A stretch of DNA of 6,892 nt from Elusimicrobia bacterium RIFCSPHIGHO2_02_FULL_57_9 (lineage in GTDB: Bacteria; Elusimicrobiota; Elusimicrobia; UBA1565; UBA9628). The notes under the pieces were generated by a model that was given only the letters and a program-made list of their open reading frames with translations, ran no database searches and was not told where the DNA came from. Where the stretch lies: the NCBI GenBank assembly GCA_001800015.1, contig MGUO01000045.1, positions 4,134-11,025 on the forward strand, in the 5' to 3' direction. Shown piece after piece: positions 6,401 to 6,892 of this stretch; the first letter of the stretch is position 1, and the number at the start of each line of letters is the position of its first letter. Both the position numbers and the translations under genes were made by a program.

Positions 6401-6892
6401 TACTCCGGAAAAAATAATTTATCTCCGTCTCTGGGCCCGTGACGCCTGGGGAAATTATTCGGTCCCATCGGATACGGTCTCGGCCTTTAATTCGCCATTC
6501 TCCTTTGAGATCGTGGATACTCTCGATGATATGGGCCGCGACACCTCCATTACCGTGGACAAGGCGGGTAACCTGCACGTTGCCTATTTGTACAATGACG
6601 CTTTCGATCTCAAATACGCCAGATATTCAGGCGCAAGCGCGTGGGATATTCAATTTGCGGGCGGCGGGGCCAGGGAGGAAAGCCGGTCCATCGCTATTGA
6701 TGTGAACGGCAATCCGCATATTTCTTACGCTTACTGGAGCAGCGGGAAATACGTTTTGAAATATACCAGCTCTGATGACGGAGGCGCCACCTGGCCGGTG
6801 GATTCCGCATCCCAGATCAAGGATTCCGCCGCGTCCTCAGTGGGCCAGTATACCTCTTTGGACGCGGCGGAATCCTTGATCTGGGATGCGGA
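399..6892 (+). CDS. Giant secreted multidomain beta-helix/Fn3/propeller protein, 3' end missing
   Basis: One frame runs without a stop from ATG at 399 to the right edge: 2164 codons plus two bases. The start is supported by the ribosome site at 384-391, the ATGA overlap and an immediate signal peptide; no other in-frame ATG lies within the first 100 codons. The domain order is signal peptide, propeller-like repeats, Fn3-like, G8-like module, beta-helix I, calcium-like loop, Cys-rich entry, beta-helix II, second loop motif, Fn3-like and propeller-like repeats. The protein is rich in Ser, Thr, Asn and Gly and poor in Lys, with scattered Cys pairs (941/944, 1089/1096, 1302/1309/1314/1335), which fits an oxidising extracytoplasmic site. 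Similar architectures occur in large surface or secreted proteins that bind or process polysaccharide, or act as adhesins. I see no diagnostic catalytic site, so the function is open. The C-terminus, where a sorting or anchor domain would sit, is missing, and the last 11 codons are doubtful because of the terminal inverted repeat. Confidence 0.93.
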   Translation, partial: MIFHRLAFVLFSIALSVPCSWADWKDLTVIALSSGTGTNWLVLDSSGHPHTTNTSPNPVSVSSSDVNYVYFNGSAWNREPEFSTRTQRSEYRLSYLGLNSNDEPRLVYAQRDGAAMTPGERAVYYQRKTGASWAPGEVQVTPQSFFWGLSAFYRRSDDTFRIIYFLKANGAASSQGLYYSSQTSAGNWGGSNVLIDDNGGNAFDGFSCAFDNPSCLATGLHQDQAGKLHMVYHSSNTPSNLSNIMYVRANDDGVKDIGPEKLAAAVDNTSNVFQRALAIVTDSNNVPHVAFHDTGAPNYSIKYASRSAAGWSISVATAGVAQGPHLDMDLDPAGHPVISFPHNPALAVGMQRIGFTHYNGCGSWQTYRAPAISGNDEGDNSNVAISSTGKIHIMAQRPNPPVDASQVYAVWMDSNSPMAVTSLNTSNSGNNITLTWSSPWDMDDENQFQNLPGGSLYRIMHTTDPAKAQGNWDPKTTDTAFTKIDIATSCVMGASLQQYADNFIDGTYYFRIFTRDEYPDNFSPVSNGSTVTVCGARASAGPGPANWSSPAAWNPPSVPSSCNPVTIAAGHTLVVDNLSATAATTTVAGTLAFSRVFHSSFTLVGGSMTVVAGGTLDMGTEASPIPAGTTAHLVLAYGSSPGQYGLVINNGGNFTLRGATKTPFGYSLSDALAGAVSLTISGAGAAGWDVGDEITIGKTSRSATDETERKTITSIIPGNPTTINWSGGLIYNHSASTGIIVGNLTRNVLVRSSGTNTASNTAYIRNLARNTTSFSLSYGEFAYLGSSASPKYGIAFDGSGVRGSLSSSTVREGHYGIYAANASNNSFAYNLFYKNFASGIYFSGSDNNTLRSNSSYANSGAGIWLNGGSDNNTLSSNNFYSNSSYGIVISGANNILSSNNFYSNSGYGIWLNGSNNILSFSSFYSNSDYGIYSWNATGTNCANCNIGYAASGIAAPNTTAEIYFEPIATSNTMTLKNTRVNPALGISNAGFNNTGFYLLSYNQDYDTGTIRLYGDYTVSGSTLALEYSTRLYASTNTAPKLMQGSGHSITAITTSDAGTLSELITLTHRGFDNWEVKGSSSGVLGAFPCVPSTNGCSFTHTKVNFNLNTGSSNGSNDSLDFVTSAASDDANWPKKLLFGNSASTFRGGRSKLTVAPDGGFKLIGAASAVSIIDRLDASSTYYIFVDSGTFTLAYSSVANADESGLQLAGSAGVSLASSTFDFAGQGNSSTSTYITAKGLSSQAAFYGLRFGNSRPNSYLHNVSVAAADAGLAWTFFGWSAGFWGENFDDDANGKVNWVEGLCPLTRTVCQSGSCNYTTIQAAVNALPQTLTGHACVIIEDGLTYSEQVTVQGFTTNGSSLTIMLDPALSAGAHPVINPPVSSTAAFQIANDSVTLQNINLIPSKSLSYGVLSASASLVVDGVNIMDNAGRISQAGMAISSAGMVSQSSITVASAHGLVISGAAGTVSFSSITSLGNGTVALYFRNGSAYNTVTQSYLEGGTQASGAYFEANAKFNTISLSTLISNDDDESGSDYAALYLNAASCNTITQSNISNPSGFAAWLSNASYNTISLSTISSNGNAITGGALYLNSNASSNTITQSDISNPSGFGAYLNSGANYNTISFSTVTSNGGVYAGLQIINAAYNTIAQSKVTGTKGLVLTTGANANTVSFSTITNTTVNAALWVLPGASNNTVIQSYLFSPTGKGALIEGASQTTISLSTVIGNGTYGIALGGLNGGTSTTTILGTRILGPTAVFIAGSTGTVIGGSFLLATNSAGRALYLSQGSVNLSVATSTLTGGALGAGLYLDVGNTGNLSLSSNTVQGAQYGVFIATQAAGATLFIASLTFSGLPAGTTAINFPGGTFVSTFTNINFADINIAVNVNGSLLNVGSRISMRGAGGVRMGPAYENDPNAYVDWPEIAPSSPAAVSAYPSGQSSAVTVQWLAPGDDGTAGNLPAGSEFHIQWSSQPAVVVWSTANAQVIIPTGPVTVGIVVSTVMAGLTPEKIIYLRLWARDAWGNYSVPSDTVSAFNSPFSFEIVDTLDDMGRDTSITVDKAGNLHVAYLYNDAFDLKYARYSGASAWDIQFAGGGAREESRSIAIDVNGNPHISYAYWSSGKYVLKYTSSDDGGATWPVDSASQIKDSAASSVGQYTSLDAAESLIWDA
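465..1646 (+). other. N-terminal BNR/propeller-like repeat region (residues 23-416)
   Basis: At least five degenerate repeats carry the strand-turn-strand signature D-x-x-G-x-x-H-x-x-[YF]. They are DSSGHPH (44-50), DQAGKLHMVYH (223-233), TDSNNVPHVAFHD (281-293), DPAGHPVISF (331-340) and SSTGKIHIM (386-394). A looser copy, NSNDEPRLVYA, lies at 99-109. Each is preceded by a short hydrophobic strand and followed by a segment on the pattern of 'IKYASRSAAGWS'. This is the pattern of sialidase/BNR-type or related six- to eight-bladed propellers. Sialidase Asp-box motifs (SxDxGxTW) are not evident here, so enzyme activity should not be assumed. The same signature returns at the far C-terminal end of the window. 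Confidence 0.65.
1647..2006 (+). other. Fibronectin type III-like domain 1 (residues 417-536)
   Basis: SPMAVTSLNTSNSGNNITLTW opens the domain (from residue 416) with an A-strand and a conserved Trp after a T-x-T B-strand. The end has GTYYFRIFTRDE followed by NFSPVSNGSTVTV, the usual Fn3 F-strand (YYFR) and G-strand. A long B-C insertion (SPWDMDDENQFQNLPGGS) makes the domain about 120 residues instead of about 90. The insertion matches, in loosened form, the APGDDGTAGNLPAGS stretch of the second Fn3-like domain, which suggests the two are related copies. The domain probably acts as a spacer between propeller and beta-helix. Confidence 0.7.
2031..2663 (+). other. G8-like module with conserved C-terminal segment (residues 545-755)
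   Basis: The start WSSPAAWNPPSVPSS followed by PVTIAAGHTLVVD matches the G8 opening (W...P..VP..G..V.I..G..V.LD). Further strands and Gly-turns follow: TTTVAGTLAFSR, GGSMTVVAGGTLDMGT and INNGGNFTLRG. Next comes GWDVGDEITIGKTSR (687-701) with TDETERKTI, then INWSGGLIYNH and VGNLTRNVLVRSSG (741-754). In G8 proteins such as CEMIP, TMEM2, PKHD1 and PKHD1L1, the region after G8 similarly reads GD.IVI..T......E...I, a L.Y.H motif and a VG.LTRN..I element that leads into a beta-helix. The order here is the same. In CEMIP/TMEM2 the module is linked to hyaluronan breakdown; no activity can be inferred for this protein. The call rests on motif order and was not tested with a profile. Confidence 0.66.
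2664..4259 (+). other. Right-handed beta-helix I (residues 756-1287)
   Basis: The region begins with NosD/PbH1-type coils: YGIAFDGSGVRGSLSSSTV, HYGIYAANASNNSFAYNLF, SGIYFSGSDNNTLRSN, then very regular 22-24-residue coils up to residue 933. Each coil has G-I-[YWV] as one sheet and an Asn-rich turn (NN) that would form an internal Asn ladder. From about 935 to 1285 the coils become irregular but remain strand-rich, for example TIRLYGDYTVSGSTLALEYS, SKLTVAPDGGFKLIG and YYIFVDSGTFTLAYSS. Cys pairs 941/944 (CANC) and 1089/1096 may form disulphides. This class of fold binds or cleaves extended polysaccharide in many families, but no catalytic triad is identifiable. It follows the G8-like module directly, as in CEMIP-type proteins. 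Confidence 0.75.
2913..3185 (+). repeat. Four tandem 66-72-bp repeats encoding beta-helix coils
   Basis: Units starting at GGCATT occur at 2913, 2982, 3054, 3120 and 3186 (start of a partial fifth copy), giving lengths of 69, 72, 66 and 66 bases (23, 24, 22 and 22 codons). Each encodes G-I-[YWV]-...-NN-[TI]-L-x-S-...-[FS]Y-[SA]-N-S. Bases 3019-3059 and 3085-3125 are identical except for one A/G change. Length changes are whole codons, so the frame is kept. The high DNA identity, including silent positions, suggests recent duplication or gene conversion within the helix. Confidence 0.88.
4260..4295 (+). other. EF-hand-like calcium loop closing beta-helix I (residues 1288-1299)
   Basis: DDDANGKVNWVE fits the canonical twelve-residue EF loop: Asp1288, Asp1290 and Asn1292 at positions 1, 3 and 5, Gly1293 at 6, hydrophobic Val1295 at 8, Asn1296 at 9 and Glu1299 at 12. 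Flanking helices are not evident, so it resembles an isolated dockerin- or thrombospondin-type loop rather than a full EF-hand. It sits exactly between the two beta-helices. Confidence 0.6.
4296..4721 (+). other. Cys-rich, pectinesterase-like entry to beta-helix II (residues 1300-1441)
   Basis: Four cysteines cluster at 1302, 1309, 1314 and 1335, possibly two disulphides. The sequence YTTIQAAVNALP (1316-1327), then CVIIEDGLTYSEQVTV and AFQIANDSVTLQNINLIP, follows the opening of pectin methylesterases and related helices (F.TIQ.A.D..P, Y.E.v.v, d.vt..NI). The esterase catalytic Asp/Gln/Arg motifs that normally follow are not recognisable, so this looks like a structural start of a second right-handed helix, not an active esterase. 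Confidence 0.6.
4722..5606 (+). repeat. Beta-helix II: twelve coils alternating two types (residues 1442-1736)
   Basis: Coils of 22-30 residues begin at residues 1442, 1464, 1490, 1515, 1545, 1568, 1596, 1620, 1645, 1667, 1692 and 1715. They alternate without exception. Type B reads [NG][TM][VI]-x-QS (GMVSQS, NTVTQS, NTITQS, NTITQS, NTIAQS, NTVIQS). Type A reads x-T-[VI]-S-[FL]-S-[ST] (GTVSFSS, NTISLST, NTISLST, NTISFST, NTVSFST, TTISLST). B coils often continue as [ISL]SNPSGFxA and A coils as [IV]xSNG...LYL. At DNA level, 5031-5072 and 5184-5225 match at 38 of 42 bases, one two-coil period (153 bases) apart. The true unit is therefore a two-coil pair of roughly 47-55 residues. Confidence 0.85.
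5607..6119 (+). other. Distal, less regular part of beta-helix II (residues 1737-1907)
   Basis: Strand-turn repeats continue without the A/B signature: TTTILGTRILGPTAVFIAGS, GTVIGGSFLLATNSAGRALY, NLSVATSTLTGGALGAGLYL, NLSLSSNTVQGAQYGVFIAT and FIASLTFSGLPAGTTAINF. Spacing stays near 22-28 residues, so the same solenoid fold probably continues. The segment VNGSLLNVGSRISMRGAGG leads to the closing motif at 1908. No catalytic residues are recognised. An 8-base G tract (5789-5796) lies here, in frame. Confidence 0.6.
6120..6155 (+). other. Degenerate copy of the helix-closing loop motif (residues 1908-1919)
   Basis: ENDPNAYVDWPE aligns without gaps with DDDANGKVNWVE at 1288-1299, sharing Asp at 3, Asn at 5, Val at 8, Trp at 10 and Glu at 12. 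The conserved Gly at 6 is Ala and Asp at 1 is Glu, so calcium binding is less certain. Its place at the end of the second helix mirrors the first copy. Confidence 0.55.
6156..6500 (+). other. Fibronectin type III-like domain 2 (residues 1920-2034)
   Basis: APSSPAAVSAYPS opens the domain, followed by AVTVQWLAPGDDGTAGNLPA and GSEFHIQWS. After a variable stretch come AQVIIPTGPV and an F-strand IIYLRLWARDAWGNYSVPS. This is the Fn3 pattern with conserved Trp in strand B, Tyr/Leu in strand F and a [AS].D..GN.S close. The W.APGDDG..GN wording is common in Fn3 domains of large Elusimicrobiota proteins, by recollection. It is the counterpart of the domain at 417-536 and joins helix II to the second propeller set. 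Confidence 0.75.
6501..6890 (+). other. C-terminal propeller-like repeats, truncated (residues 2035-2164)
   Basis: Two clear repeats are present: TSITVDKAGNLHVAYLYND (2049-2067) and RSIAIDVNGNPHISYAY (2096-2112), each followed by a LKY strand (DLKYARYS, VLKYTSSDD). The second contains SSDDGGATW (2124-2132), close to the BNR Asp-box S-x-D-x-G-x-T-W. A third repeat begins with QYTSL at 2150-2154, but the expected A-x-D-x-x-G-N-x-H does not follow. Instead the sequence reads DAAESLIWDA, exactly where the terminal inverted repeat begins. The repeats match the N-terminal set in kind, with better conservation. The rest lies beyond the window. Confidence 0.7.
6804..6892. repeat. Perfect 33-bp inverted repeat at the right edge, probable fold-back artefact
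   Basis: Bases 6804-6836 are the exact reverse complement of 6860-6892, with a 23-base spacer (6837-6859). The right arm stops at the window edge, so the repeat may be longer. Pairing does not extend inward (T6837 faces T6859). The right arm destroys the propeller repeat expected in frame. The most likely cause is a contig end that folds back on itself, through a chimeric amplification product or a misassembly; a real hairpin is possible but less likely. Confidence 0.85.

Noticed and set aside
6054..6578. A 174-codon open frame on the complement strand.
   Set aside because: It is opposite the end of helix II and the second Fn3-like domain, which are strongly supported on the + strand. No recognisable domain.

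Overview
The window holds two genes on the + strand, both cut by a window edge, with no intergenic space. The first (1-402) is the C-terminal end of a PorV/PorQ-family outer-membrane beta-barrel protein. The second (399-6892) overlaps it by ATGA and is one uninterrupted reading frame of 2164 codons with no stop before the right edge. It fills about 94% of the window. I followed this frame codon by codon and saw no stop or frameshift. All other open frames are shadows of it.

The giant protein is exported and modular. In order it has a Sec signal peptide (residues 1-22), an N-terminal BNR/propeller-like repeat region (23-416), a fibronectin type III-like domain (417-536), and a G8-like module (545-755). 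Right-handed beta-helix I (756-1287) follows and ends in an EF-hand-like calcium loop (1288-1299). Next come a Cys-rich pectinesterase-like entry segment (1300-1441) and beta-helix II (1442-1907), whose first twelve coils alternate strictly between two sequence types. Helix II ends in a degenerate copy of the same loop motif (1908-1919). A second Fn3-like domain (1920-2033) and a second propeller-like repeat set (2034 onward, cut off) follow. The layout is roughly mirror-symmetric: propeller, Fn3, helices, Fn3, propeller.

The likely source is a Gram-negative bacterium of an uncultured lineage with a PorV/PorQ system. The barrel ending, the Fn3 wording (APGDDG...GNLPAGS, YYFRIFTRDE) and the long beta-helix/Fn3/propeller proteins recall Elusimicrobiota. 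This is from memory of such proteins, not a search. Base composition looks moderately GC-rich and uniform, with no sign of a mobile element, CRISPR array or RNA gene.

The two genes are probably translationally coupled. PorV-type proteins serve secreted cargo in type IX secretion, so the barrel may serve the giant protein. The C-terminus that would carry a sorting domain lies outside the window. The last 89 bases form a perfect 33-bp inverted repeat cut by the window edge. It breaks the propeller repeat pattern and is probably an assembly or amplification fold-back, so the last 11 residues should not be trusted.
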